Assembly (NCBI GenBank): GCA_015999985.1
Contig: JAECRA010000008.1
Coordinates: 29,070 to 93,069, forward strand
Reading direction: 5' to 3'
DNA length: 64,000 nucleotides
From: Comamonadaceae bacterium
Lineage (GTDB): Bacteria; Pseudomonadota; Gammaproteobacteria; Burkholderiales; Burkholderiaceae_C
Below the pieces are notes generated by a model. That model searched no databases. It was not told the origin of the DNA and saw only the letters and a list, made by a program, of their open reading frames with translations. Positions 36,504-45,066 of this stretch are shown here, piece by piece; position 1 is the stretch's first letter; each line of letters begins with the position of its first letter. A program made the position numbers and the translations under genes.

Positions 36504-37676
36504 TTACCAAGCCGCACGCAATAGCGCCACGATGTCGGCATCTTTGACTTGCCTTGGATTGTTTTTAAGCGACCAGTCATTCATGGCATGTGCCGCAAGC
36601 GACTCGAAGCGCTCCGAGTTCACCCCTGTACTGCTCAATTTCGAGGGCGTGCCCAAGGTCCGCAACAGCGCTTCTACCGCAGCAATGGCTGAGTCAGCCG
36701 CACTCTGCTGACCAGCAGGCACCCAGGAGCGCAATGGCGCAGCGATGCGTTCGTACCGATGCGCCACCGCCTCTGCATTGAAGCGCATGGCATGCGGCAA
36801 CAAGATCGCATTGACGATGCCATTGGCCACATTCGACTCTGGCCCCAGGCTATGGCTGACGGCAGTGACCACGCCGCCGCCTGCCAAATCCGTGCCCTGT
36901 CCACAAAGAATGGATGCGTGCACGAGGCGTTGCCGCATATCCAATGAGCCCGGGCCGAGCCGAAGGCTGGGAAGGTGCGTGGCCACCATCTCAACGGCGT
37001 GACGCAACAAAGCTTCTGACAGATCATTGTCATGATCCGATTCCAGGCCGCTGATGGCCATGGCCAGGGTATTGAGGCTAGCCGAGAGGAACAAATCGCC
37101 CGGCGCGGTGGCCAGCAGCGCCGGCTCCACGATGATGCAACTGGCCCGCGTCTTGGGATCAAACAAGGCTAGCCGGTCGCCGGTCTGCTCATCATGGACA
37201 GCACTGCCGGCCTTGGGCGTTGCCGTGGTCGGGGTGGTCGGCAAGACAAAGATGGGAATTTTCTCTTTCAACAGCCTTGGGCTCACCAGGCGCCCGGACT
37301 GATCCCGGTGTGTGGCCAGTTCCCTGGGGTGCCCCCCTTCGGCCAGCACGATGCTGGCCGCGCGTGCGGTGACGATGGCGGAACCGCCACCTAAAGCCAC
37401 TATGGCATTGGCACCCTGCTCTCGCAACCAATCTGCCGCCTGAACAACGCTTTGGGAAGGGCTGTGCGCTTGCACCTTGTCGAAGACGCCGACGTAGGCG
37501 TCACCCAATGCCTCACGAACAAGGCCGAGCGCAGAGGGATGAGAAGCTACCGAACGACCACATAGGACGGCCACCCTGGAAGCACCGACCCTGCGGACTT
37601 CCGCCTGCAGTTGTTGCAAACTTCCTTCGCCGGCGTAGATACGATGAGATGCGAATACAGATACAGAAGACTTCAT
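36504..37676 (-). CDS. Iron-containing alcohol dehydrogenase homologue lacking the metal ligands
   Basis: 390 residues of group III ADH/maleylacetate reductase fold with the NAD loop ALGGGSAIVTARAAS at about 94-108 and FVLPTTPTTATPKAGSA. The four metal ligands of the family (FucO Asp196, His200, His263, His277) align with Asn and Met (SASLNTLAMAIS), Thr (GVVTAVSHSLG) and Asn (NVANGIVN), so iron binding looks impossible. The catalytic-relay His (SHSLG) is kept. It may be a metal-free reductase or a regulatory or structural relic. It lies between the acyl-CoA dehydrogenases and a hydratase. Confidence 0.82.
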   Translation of the reverse strand: MKSSVSVFASHRIYAGEGSLQQLQAEVRRVGASRVAVLCGRSVASHPSALGLVREALGDAYVGVFDKVQAHSPSQSVVQAADWLREQGANAIVALGGGSAIVTARAASIVLAEGGHPRELATHRDQSGRLVSPRLLKEKIPIFVLPTTPTTATPKAGSAVHDEQTGDRLALFDPKTRASCIIVEPALLATAPGDLFLSASLNTLAMAISGLESDHDNDLSEALLRHAVEMVATHLPSLRLGPGSLDMRQRLVHASILCGQGTDLAGGGVVTAVSHSLGPESNVANGIVNAILLPHAMRFNAEAVAHRYERIAAPLRSWVPAGQQSAADSAIAAVEALLRTLGTPSKLSSTGVNSERFESLAAHAMNDWSLKNNPRQVKDADIVALLRAAW

Positions 37677-37691
37677 AGTGCGGGCGCCCGC

Positions 37692-38474
37692 TTAGCGATT
37701 GGTCCAACGAGGGGCCCGTTTCTCGTTGAAAGCGGCCCGGCCTTCCTTGGCGTCTTCCGTCTGGATCATCGGCGCACGCGCGGTTTCCGTGAAGGCCATC
37801 ATTTGGTCGAAGGTCATGCCTTCTACCGCTCGCATCGCGTACTTGCCACGGCGGATGGCCATTGGCGACGCGGCCACGAGACTCGCGACCAAAGCGTCGA
37901 CTGTGGCGTCCAGCTGATCTGCGGGCACCACCCGGTTCAAGAGACCCGCCGCCATGGCCGTGCGCGCGTCAATCGGCTCGCCCGTCATGCACATCTCGTT
38001 CATCAGGCGTGCGGGAATGAGATCTCGCAACTGGGTCAGGATCTGCATGGGAAAGAGGCCGCGTTTGACCTCTGGCATGCCGAAGGTCGCGTCCTCGGTA
38101 GCGACCACCAAGTCGCACAGGCCGAAAAGGCCCATGCCACCTGCCAGGCAAAAACCGTTGACTCGGCCAACGACAGGAACTCTGCATTCGCGCACCACGC
38201 GAGCGAGCACGCCCAGCGGGGTTTCCAGCATGGCGGCGTTGGGTTTGAAAGGTGTGTCGCCCGGCGTGAGATCGGCACCGGCTGAGAAAGCTTTGTCTCC
38301 TGCGCCGGTTATGACTATCACGCGCAGCTCGTCATCCTCTGCGCTATCGCGCACAGCCTGGGCCATGGCCAGCAAAAGCGGGCTCGTAAAGGCGTTGCGG
38401 CGGTGCGGGCGATTGATGGTCAACCGCAGGACCGGTCCTTGGCGATCGATGATGAGTTCGTTGTTTTCGGTCAT
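37692..38474 (-). CDS. Enoyl-CoA hydratase/isomerase family protein (AtuE-like)
   Basis: 260 residues from the ATG at 38474 with GGAGA 6 bases upstream. GAGDKAFSAGADLTPG and NGFCLAGGMGLFGLCDLVVATED mark the crotonase fold; the first catalytic Glu is Gly (GGMG) and the second is kept (GMPEVKRGLFPM). The C-terminus AFNEKRAPRWTNR and this Gly/Glu pattern are shared with the hydratase at 3290-4081, so the two clusters have equivalent enzymes. It probably hydrates a branched 2-enoyl-CoA. Confidence 0.88.
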   Translation of the reverse strand: MTENNELIIDRQGPVLRLTINRPHRRNAFTSPLLLAMAQAVRDSAEDDELRVIVITGAGDKAFSAGADLTPGDTPFKPNAAMLETPLGVLARVVRECRVPVVGRVNGFCLAGGMGLFGLCDLVVATEDATFGMPEVKRGLFPMQILTQLRDLIPARLMNEMCMTGEPIDARTAMAAGLLNRVVPADQLDATVDALVASLVAASPMAIRRGKYAMRAVEGMTFDQMMAFTETARAPMIQTEDAKEGRAAFNEKRAPRWTNR

Positions 38475-38637
38475 GGCGTCTCTCCGCTTCAAAATCAAAT
38501 GGATGGGTTGGGATGGTTTTCAGTCGTGCTTTTGCCTTGGAGCGTCTGCAAAACTGATCGCGGATGCCGGGCGCTGGCCACGGGATGGGCTGCAAGGCGA
38601 GTTTTGCAGCCAATAGCTCGTGCTATTGGCAAAAAAA

Positions 38638-39834
38638 TCAACGCCGCAGACCGCCCGAGGGCAGTGATCCGGTGCCGTGAGGGGTTTTGCAGAGGCTCCT
38701 TAGTTCCAGCAGTGCAGCCATCACTCCTTTGAGGTCACGGGCGCACGGGAATCCGCGCTCAGCGAACAAGGCTTGGGCCTGTTGAAACGTCATTTCCCGC
38801 TCTGCAGCGCCTGCACACAGAATGCCGATGACCATGGGCTTGGGCGGTGGGTGCTGGTCCAGAATTTCCAACAATGTCCGCACGTGGCGAGCGATATTGC
38901 TGGCCGATACGGTCAGGTACAGCAAGATGGCCTTGACGTCGTCACGCTCGGCACGCGCGAACACGATCTGTGTGCGCGCGGCATAAACGGAAGCGGCGCT
39001 TCCGCCAGAGGTGTCCACGAAATTGGCGGCGGGCATTCCAGCATCGCCCAGCATGTCCAGCAGCGCCATGCCAAGCCCTGCCCCGCCGGAGACGACGGCG
39101 GTATCGCCTTCAAGCTCCAGAAATGTCAGTCCGGCGCGCTGGGCACGCTGCTCAAGATCGGTCAGCCCGGCGGAGGTGAGGCCAGCTGAATGAAGCTGGC
39201 TCCAGTCCAGATGGCGAGCGTCTGCGTTGTCATCGAGCACGATCTTGGCGTCCAACGCGATCACGTCGCCTTGGCGAGTGATGGCCAAGGGGTTGATTTC
39301 CACCAGATGTGCATCGTTTTGAATGAACGCACGCCAACTGCTCGCCGCAAAGCGTGAGAGCGAAGCCAGGGCTCGCCCTTTGACGCCGCAACTTTCAAAG
39401 AACTCAAGAAAATCATGCGCGCCCGGGATCTGCCGAGGATCAAAACGAAGTTCTTGCAAACCGCCTGCGTGGTTCTCGATTTCGACACCACCATTGAGCG
39501 AGAACGAGCAGACGTAGCACTGTCCGACATCGTCAATGCGCCAGGCAAGGTAGGTCTCGCGCGCCACCTCCAGTGGTTCTTCCAGCAGCAAAAGGGGTTC
39601 AAACTCAAGCTCACGCATGCGCTCACGAATCTCCGAGACCCGCGCCTGCACCTGGTCAGCGGTAGCCAAGGCCACCAGGCCTTGCTTACCGCGTCCGCCA
39701 AACGGCACCTGAGCCTTGACCACGCACGCTTTGTTCATAGGGACCGGGTCGTCAGGCCGTAGCAGCTGTGCGGGGGGTACAGGCAATCCTGCTCGCCGCA
39801 ACAGGTCCTTGGCTTCGAATTCCACAAGGTTCAT
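38638..39834 (-). CDS. Succinyl-CoA synthetase beta-like acyl-CoA ligase subunit
   Basis: 398 residues. The N-terminal ATP-grasp region (MNLVEFEAKDLLRRAGLPVP, VVKAQVPFGGRGKQGLV) and the C-terminal CoA-ligase domain (VSGGAGLGMALLDMLGDAGMPAANFVDTSGGS) match SucC/MtkA. With the alpha subunit it forms an ADP-forming ligase that activates an acid to its CoA ester. It overlaps the alpha gene by ATGA. The genome would carry true sucCD elsewhere, so this pair is probably dedicated to the substrate of this operon. Confidence 0.9.
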   Translation of the reverse strand: MNLVEFEAKDLLRRAGLPVPPAQLLRPDDPVPMNKACVVKAQVPFGGRGKQGLVALATADQVQARVSEIRERMRELEFEPLLLLEEPLEVARETYLAWRIDDVGQCYVCSFSLNGGVEIENHAGGLQELRFDPRQIPGAHDFLEFFESCGVKGRALASLSRFAASSWRAFIQNDAHLVEINPLAITRQGDVIALDAKIVLDDNADARHLDWSQLHSAGLTSAGLTDLEQRAQRAGLTFLELEGDTAVVSGGAGLGMALLDMLGDAGMPAANFVDTSGGSAASVYAARTQIVFARAERDDVKAILLYLTVSASNIARHVRTLLEILDQHPPPKPMVIGILCAGAAEREMTFQQAQALFAERGFPCARDLKGVMAALLELRSLCKTPHGTGSLPSGGLRR

Positions 39835-40739
39835 GCGGGCACCCCTTCTACTTGTTCCATGAGCGAAGGCGCTATCTCTTTGAGAAGCGGTGCCAGATCA
39901 AGAGGTGACCGCACGACATGCGCACCCGCTGCTCTCATGGCATCTGCCTTGGCAGTGGCTGTATCACGGTCGCCGCCAATGAGCGCGCCGGCGTGTCCCA
40001 TCACCTTGCCGCGCGGAGCGTACCTGCCGACCATCAATCCTATGACGGGCTTGCGTGCACTGGCAATGAGGTCCAGCATGGCGTACTCTTTGGTGCCGCC
40101 AGGCTCGCCTGAATACAGAATGGCTTCGGTTTCTGGATCGTCCAGAAATTGCTGAAGCCATTCGTGGGGGTTGCGGCCGCAGATGACATCGCCCCCGGTG
40201 TGGACGATGGTGCTCTGGCCAAAACCGGCCGTGGTCAGAAGACGGCACAAGTTCAGAGTCAGTGTGCCGCTGCGGCCAATCATGCCTATCTTGCCGCGAC
40301 GTACAAAGTCGCGCGGCACGGCACCGATGATGGCCTGACCAGGTGAGGCGATGCCCAGCGAATTCGGCCCGACCACCCACATGCCTCGTTCACGAGCTTC
40401 GGCCATAGCATAGGCCACGTCGTGCACGGGCACAAATTCGGCTGCCGTGAAGACCAGCTGCAAGCCGCAAGAAGCGGCCTCCAGCAAGGCATCTCGCACA
40501 CCACCTGGCGGCGTGTAGATGGCTGCCGCAACGGCGCCGGTGGCTTCTACGGCTGCTCTCATGGACGAGAAGCGAGGCAAGCCGTCGATGGTGGCCTCTT
40601 CTCGCCCAGGCGCCACGTGGGCGACGATGTTTGTTCCGGACTCGATCATGTACCGAACCACCGAGCCCCCGTAGTCGCCCACGGCGTTGACCGCTAGCGT
40701 TTTCATTCCGGCCTTCAGCAATACAGCCATTCGGGACAT
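39831..40739 (-). CDS. Succinyl-CoA synthetase alpha-like acyl-CoA ligase subunit
   Basis: 302 residues with a CoA-binding Rossmann domain (NAVGDYGGSVVRYMIESGTNIVAHVAPGR) and the phosphohistidine loop KVMGHAGALIGGDRDTA, with His at about residue 247. GPNSLGIASPGQAIIGAVP is the middle signature. It partners the beta-like subunit encoded immediately downstream. It uses the ADP-forming mechanism, whereas the first cluster carries an AMP-forming ligase. Confidence 0.9.
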   Translation of the reverse strand: MSRMAVLLKAGMKTLAVNAVGDYGGSVVRYMIESGTNIVAHVAPGREEATIDGLPRFSSMRAAVEATGAVAAAIYTPPGGVRDALLEAASCGLQLVFTAAEFVPVHDVAYAMAEARERGMWVVGPNSLGIASPGQAIIGAVPRDFVRRGKIGMIGRSGTLTLNLCRLLTTAGFGQSTIVHTGGDVICGRNPHEWLQQFLDDPETEAILYSGEPGGTKEYAMLDLIASARKPVIGLMVGRYAPRGKVMGHAGALIGGDRDTATAKADAMRAAGAHVVRSPLDLAPLLKEIAPSLMEQVEGVPA

Positions 40740-40797
40740 CCCTCAAGAAAGTGGATAGGAAATAGTGAATCTCTGGACATTGCCAATCTCCATAAGA

Positions 40798-41961
40798 TCA
40801 ATAGGACTTGGGCAACCCCAGCATGGATTCAGCGATGTGGCACAGAACAAGTTCCTGACTCACAGGCGCTACGAGTGGATTGACGGACTCACGGAAGTAG
40901 CGCTCGACGTGGTATTCCTTGGCTTGGCCGTATCCGCCGTGTACCCGCACGGCCCGCGTGCAGGCATCAAAGAAGAGTTCGGCGGAGAGATATTTGCCGG
41001 CATTGACTTCAGCAGCGCAAGGCAAGTCCTGGTCATACAGCGTGGCTGCCGCCCACACGGTGAGTTCAGCCGCCGTCAACCGTGCCCAGATCTCTGCCAA
41101 GGGATGCTGCACGGCCTGGTTCATGCCAATAGGCCGACCGAACACCACACGCTCTTTTGCATATTTCACGGCCCGGTCCAGCACGCTGCGCGTTCCACCC
41201 AGCAGGCCAGCGGCCACCACAATCCGCTCCGCGTTCAGCCCGTGCAGCAGGTACTTGAAGCCTTTGCCCTCTTCACCTATGCGGTCTTCGACTGGCACTT
41301 CCAGGTTGTCGATAAACAGTTCGTTGGAGTCCACCGCGTTGCGGCCCATCTTCTCGATCTCTCTGACATCGATCCGGCTGCGGTCCAAATCCGTGTAGAA
41401 CAGCGTGATGCCATCGGTGGGCTTCTTGCCTTCAGACTTGGCCGCCGTACGGGTGACCAGCAAGATCTTGTTGGCCACCTGGGCCGTAGAGATCCACACC
41501 TTGCGCCCGTTGACGATGTAGCGGTCTCCCTCACGGCGCGCAAAGGTCTTGATGTCTGTGGTGCTGGTGCCCGCATCAGGCTCCGTGACGGCAAAGCAGG
41601 TGCGGTCTTCTCCACTGATCAGGCGCGGCAAGGTGCGACGCTTAAGCTCTTCGCTGCCAAAGCGCACCACAGGGTGCGGGCCGAAGATGTTCACATGCAC
41701 TGCAGTGGCCGCTGCGGCGCCACCCGTGCGCTTGATTTCATAGAGGATGAGTGCGGCCTCTCGCATGCCCAGGCCCGCACCGCCGTATTCCACGGGCAGC
41801 GTGGCCCCGGTCCAGCCGGCATCCACCATGGCCTGCACAAACTCAAAGGGAAACTTCTTCTCCCTGTCCTTGCGCAACCAGTAGTCGTCTCCAAAGCGCG
41901 AGCACACCGCCGCCACGCCTTCTCGAATCGCCTCTTGCTCTGACGTCAACTGAACTTTCAT
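40798..41961 (-). CDS. Acyl-CoA dehydrogenase (copy A of a near-identical pair)
   Basis: 387 residues from the ATG at 41961, the same start as its twin at 45067-46230. FAD region TCFAVTEPDAGTSTTDIKTFA, IVNGRKVWISTAQVANKILLV, and RVHGGYGQAKEYHVERYFRES with the catalytic Glu in KEYH. It differs from the twin at only about 10 of 387 residues, mostly near the C-terminus. It oxidises an acyl-CoA with electrons passed to ETF. It lies 58 bases before the ligase alpha gene. Confidence 0.93.
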   Translation of the reverse strand: MKVQLTSEQEAIREGVAAVCSRFGDDYWLRKDREKKFPFEFVQAMVDAGWTGATLPVEYGGAGLGMREAALILYEIKRTGGAAAATAVHVNIFGPHPVVRFGSEELKRRTLPRLISGEDRTCFAVTEPDAGTSTTDIKTFARREGDRYIVNGRKVWISTAQVANKILLVTRTAAKSEGKKPTDGITLFYTDLDRSRIDVREIEKMGRNAVDSNELFIDNLEVPVEDRIGEEGKGFKYLLHGLNAERIVVAAGLLGGTRSVLDRAVKYAKERVVFGRPIGMNQAVQHPLAEIWARLTAAELTVWAAATLYDQDLPCAAEVNAGKYLSAELFFDACTRAVRVHGGYGQAKEYHVERYFRESVNPLVAPVSQELVLCHIAESMLGLPKSY

Positions 41962-42034
41962 ATGCCGTACTTCTTTCGCTTGGAGTGTTGGGAAAGTTGG
42001 GACTTTGGTCCGCCGATATGGCGGGGAAAGCTTG

Positions 42035-43810
42035 TCAGGCCAGCTCAGCCTCAAGCAGGATGTGTGCAAGCGTCTTTCCTAGAGGGTCATTGCGCAGGGA
42101 TGCCATTCCACCGCCCCCCAAGGCCTCTCGCAGAACCAGGTTCATGCCGCCAGGGCCCGGCAATGCGTACCGCTCTATAGGCCCTTTCACCAGATGCCCC
42201 AGGTGAGATCGCACCCATTCGGGCGTGACCTTGCTCCAGAGCAGCCCAAGCTGCTGAGGATCTCGCGCCACCAGTACGATGTTGCTGGTATCTCCCTTGT
42301 CACCGCTTCTTCCGACCGCGAGATCGCGCAGCTTGACGCTCCCTGCGAGCGACTGTGGATGGGCTGCATCAGGCTTCCAATCGGCTTTTTTCGATTTCGA
42401 TTCCGACGAGGCTTTAGGCAAGTTGAAGGGAACTTCAATGCGGCGCCCATCTGGCAAGGTCACTGTGGGAATCAGTTCTGACTTGTCCAACAGAAAAGAG
42501 AACAGACGCAGCACCGGCTGCGGGGAGGCGCGCCCTCCGCCAGAACCAGTGAACCCCGGAGGTCCGGCCGTGCCAAACGATGGGAATTCGGTAGCGAAGG
42601 TACGAAGTGCCGCGCGATTGGGATGTTTGACTGACAGCCTCAGGACCACTTCACGACTATTTTCCCCAGCCGCGTTGCTGCCGAAAGATGATTTCTCACT
42701 TCCCAGCACTTCGGCGCAGACCTCTGTGAAGGAACCCAGTCCATCTCTGGCATTCAGCGTTTCGCAGCGGCGGATGGCCTCCTCGGCAAGACGTTCGGCC
42801 TTGGCGACCGCTTCAAAGCCGACTACGGCGCGCTGAGCAGTGCATCTCCAGCCATCGGCGTACGTTGCGCTGACTTTGAGCGTCCGAGTGGGCGGCTTTC
42901 CGACGGCGCCATTAACCAGGACGCGGTGCGGACCTGTCTCGGTCAGCGTCACGCCTGAGAAATCGCACAGGACATCGGGCAATGCGTAGTTGCTGGGGTC
43001 ATGCAGCTCATAGATCAGCTGTTCGCCTACAGTGAGGCGATTGACCAGCCCGCCCGTTCCGGGCGTCTTGGTCAAGACAAAGCTTCCGTCGGGTTCGCAC
43101 TCCGCTATGGGGTAGCCGATGCCGGCCCAATCAGGCACATTGCGCCAATCGGTGTGCAAGCCGCCAGTGATCTGAGTGGAGCACTCCAGCAAATGTCCTG
43201 CCAGGCTTCCGGCTGCGAGCAAGTCGTAGTCCGTGTCGCGCCAGCCGAACTCATGGATCAGGGGGCCAAGCGCCAGTGCACTATCAACACCCCGCCCTGT
43301 GATCACGATTTGCGCCCCTTCATCCAAGGCCCGCGCAATCGGAAAGGCACCCAGATACGCGCTGGCACTGGCGACATTGGCCGGTAGTTCCTGACCGCTG
43401 AACATCTCCCGGACACCACTCGCTCGCAGGGCTTCGAGCTTGGGACCTACGTCGTCGCCCTCGACCACGGCGATCTTCACGCTCACGCCCAGTTCATCTG
43501 CCAGCGCCGTGAGCGCTCTTGCGCATGCTTGAGGGTTCACGCCCCCCGCGTTGGTGATGACGCGAATGCCCCTGACGACCACATCCTTCAGCGTACGCCG
43601 CATGGCAGCGACGATGAAGTCGGTTGCGTAGCCGAGCTCTGGGTCTTTCTTGCGTGCATTCACAAGAATGGACATGGTCAGCTCAGCCAGATATTCCAGC
43701 ATGAGGTACTTGACCTCGCCCCGCTCCACCAATTGGATGGGCCCGGTGACGCTGTCGCCCCAGAAGGCTGAACCGCCCCCTATCCGAACCGTCTTCTTCT
43801 CTAACATCAT
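42035..43810 (-). CDS. AtuA family protein (second copy)
   Basis: 591 residues with the same two-domain layout as the protein at 4095-5927: DUF1446 domain starting VRIGGGSAFWGDSVTGPIQLV, then MLEYLAELTMSILVNARKK and ITNANAGGVNP-like VITNAGGVNPQACARAL, and a C-terminal domain with RDLAVGRSGDKGDTSNIVLVAR and ALGGGGMASLRNDPLGK. The two proteins are clearly homologous but far from identical. The start is ATGATG at 43810. It lies between the two near-identical acyl-CoA dehydrogenase genes. Its reaction is unknown. Confidence 0.88.
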   Translation of the reverse strand: MMLEKKTVRIGGGSAFWGDSVTGPIQLVERGEVKYLMLEYLAELTMSILVNARKKDPELGYATDFIVAAMRRTLKDVVVRGIRVITNAGGVNPQACARALTALADELGVSVKIAVVEGDDVGPKLEALRASGVREMFSGQELPANVASASAYLGAFPIARALDEGAQIVITGRGVDSALALGPLIHEFGWRDTDYDLLAAGSLAGHLLECSTQITGGLHTDWRNVPDWAGIGYPIAECEPDGSFVLTKTPGTGGLVNRLTVGEQLIYELHDPSNYALPDVLCDFSGVTLTETGPHRVLVNGAVGKPPTRTLKVSATYADGWRCTAQRAVVGFEAVAKAERLAEEAIRRCETLNARDGLGSFTEVCAEVLGSEKSSFGSNAAGENSREVVLRLSVKHPNRAALRTFATEFPSFGTAGPPGFTGSGGGRASPQPVLRLFSFLLDKSELIPTVTLPDGRRIEVPFNLPKASSESKSKKADWKPDAAHPQSLAGSVKLRDLAVGRSGDKGDTSNIVLVARDPQQLGLLWSKVTPEWVRSHLGHLVKGPIERYALPGPGGMNLVLREALGGGGMASLRNDPLGKTLAHILLEAELA

Positions 43811-43960
43811 CGTCGTCCTCTTAAGTTTGCGAGCGCCAGCAGCGGTAACTCCAGAGCGAAGGAAGCTGCAGGCGAGTTAGGCCGCATGGGGCTGCATGCA
43901 ATCAAGCACTTCGCCCAGAAGTGACATGGGAGAGCCATACATGCGGAGCGCCGTACATGC

Positions 43961-44920
43961 CTAGCGTGACGATGCTGTCGCCTTCACGACGGCCGCAATG
44001 TCTTGCGCATCCTGCTCCATGAACTTGCGAAACTCATCTGGCCCCATGGGTTGCACGACCGCGTTGCGACTCACCACGCGCTGTTGAAACTCGGGTTTCT
44101 TGATCGCCGACAGGGCTTGGCCGTACAGCCGCTCCACCACCGCGGGTGGTGTGTTCTTTGGCGCAAACAAGCCCTGATAGTTGAGTGCCCGGAATGCGGG
44201 TAGCACTTCTCGCACCGTCGGAATGTCAGGAATTTCAGCGATGCGAGCAGGACTGGTCACGGCGAGGGCGCGAAGTTTTCCGCTTCGAATCTGCGGCATG
44301 ACGATGTTGGCTGAACCAGCATAGAGATCAACGACGCCGGTGATGGTGTCCACCACACCAGGCGCGCCGCCTTTGTAGGGCACACGCATCAACTGAATTC
44401 CGGCCACCCGCATCAAGTGCGACATGGTCAACTCGCCATAGTCGGCGTAACTGATTCTTCCGGGTTCTTTCGCAGCCTCCTTGAGGAGATCGTCGAATGT
44501 CTTCAAGCGCGAATTGACCCCGGTGGCGATGATCCCCTCCGTCACGATGGTCCTGACCACGGGCACCAGGTCGGTCAATATATTGGGCGCATCTTTCAGG
44601 GTATGGACCAGGCCCAGGGAAAGATTGCCATAGGTGTATAGGAGCGTCCGCCCATCAGCAGGGGCCTGCACAACGCGGGAGATTCCGATGGCGCCACCTG
44701 CCCCGCCATGGTTTTCGACCACGAACTTCTCGTTGATCTCGTTGCCGAAGGCGTCGGTGAACATGCGCCCAAACGTGTCCGCTGCGCCACCCGGCACATA
44801 GGGAATGACCATGGTGGGCGGCCGCCCTTGGGCCCACGCCGAGCCTGCACCCGATAGCGGCAGGGAAATCGCGCCAAGAACGCCGACTGCTCGACGCCGC
44901 GAAATCATTCGATCATTCAT
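43961..44920 (-). CDS. Bug-type tripartite tricarboxylate transporter substrate-binding protein
   Basis: 319 residues from the ATG at 44920, with GGAG 7 bases before it. A Tat-like signal is present (MISRRRAVGVLGAISLPLSG, cleavage near SAWAQG). MVIPYVPGGAADTFGRM, ENHGGAGGAIGISRV and MRVPYKGGAPGVVD are Bug signatures. It probably delivers the carboxylate substrate of this operon. No TctA/TctB membrane genes are in the window, so it either works with a partner elsewhere or acts as a sensor. Confidence 0.92.
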   Translation of the reverse strand: MNDRMISRRRAVGVLGAISLPLSGAGSAWAQGRPPTMVIPYVPGGAADTFGRMFTDAFGNEINEKFVVENHGGAGGAIGISRVVQAPADGRTLLYTYGNLSLGLVHTLKDAPNILTDLVPVVRTIVTEGIIATGVNSRLKTFDDLLKEAAKEPGRISYADYGELTMSHLMRVAGIQLMRVPYKGGAPGVVDTITGVVDLYAGSANIVMPQIRSGKLRALAVTSPARIAEIPDIPTVREVLPAFRALNYQGLFAPKNTPPAVVERLYGQALSAIKKPEFQQRVVSRNAVVQPMGPDEFRKFMEQDAQDIAAVVKATASSR

Positions 44921-44986
44921 GCTGGTCTCCTTTTTTTTTAAAGTTGGAACACGTTGAGTTGTGAGCCGCACACTGCCTGCGGCACA

Positions 44987-45034
44987 CTTCGCGGCGCTTT
45001 TCGCGGCGCCTTTCGCAGCACTTGTCGCGGCGCC
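44987..45034. repeat. Four 12-base tandem repeats
   Basis: CTTCGCGGCGCT, TTTCGCGGCGCC, TTTCGCAGCACT and TGTCGCGGCGCC follow one another between the acyl-CoA dehydrogenase copy B stop and the Bug gene start. GC-rich and self-complementary (GGCGCC), they could form hairpins on the polycistronic mRNA. Confidence 0.7.
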
Positions 45035-45066
45035 ATTCAAGATTCATCACCCCGTTCGCCACCGAT

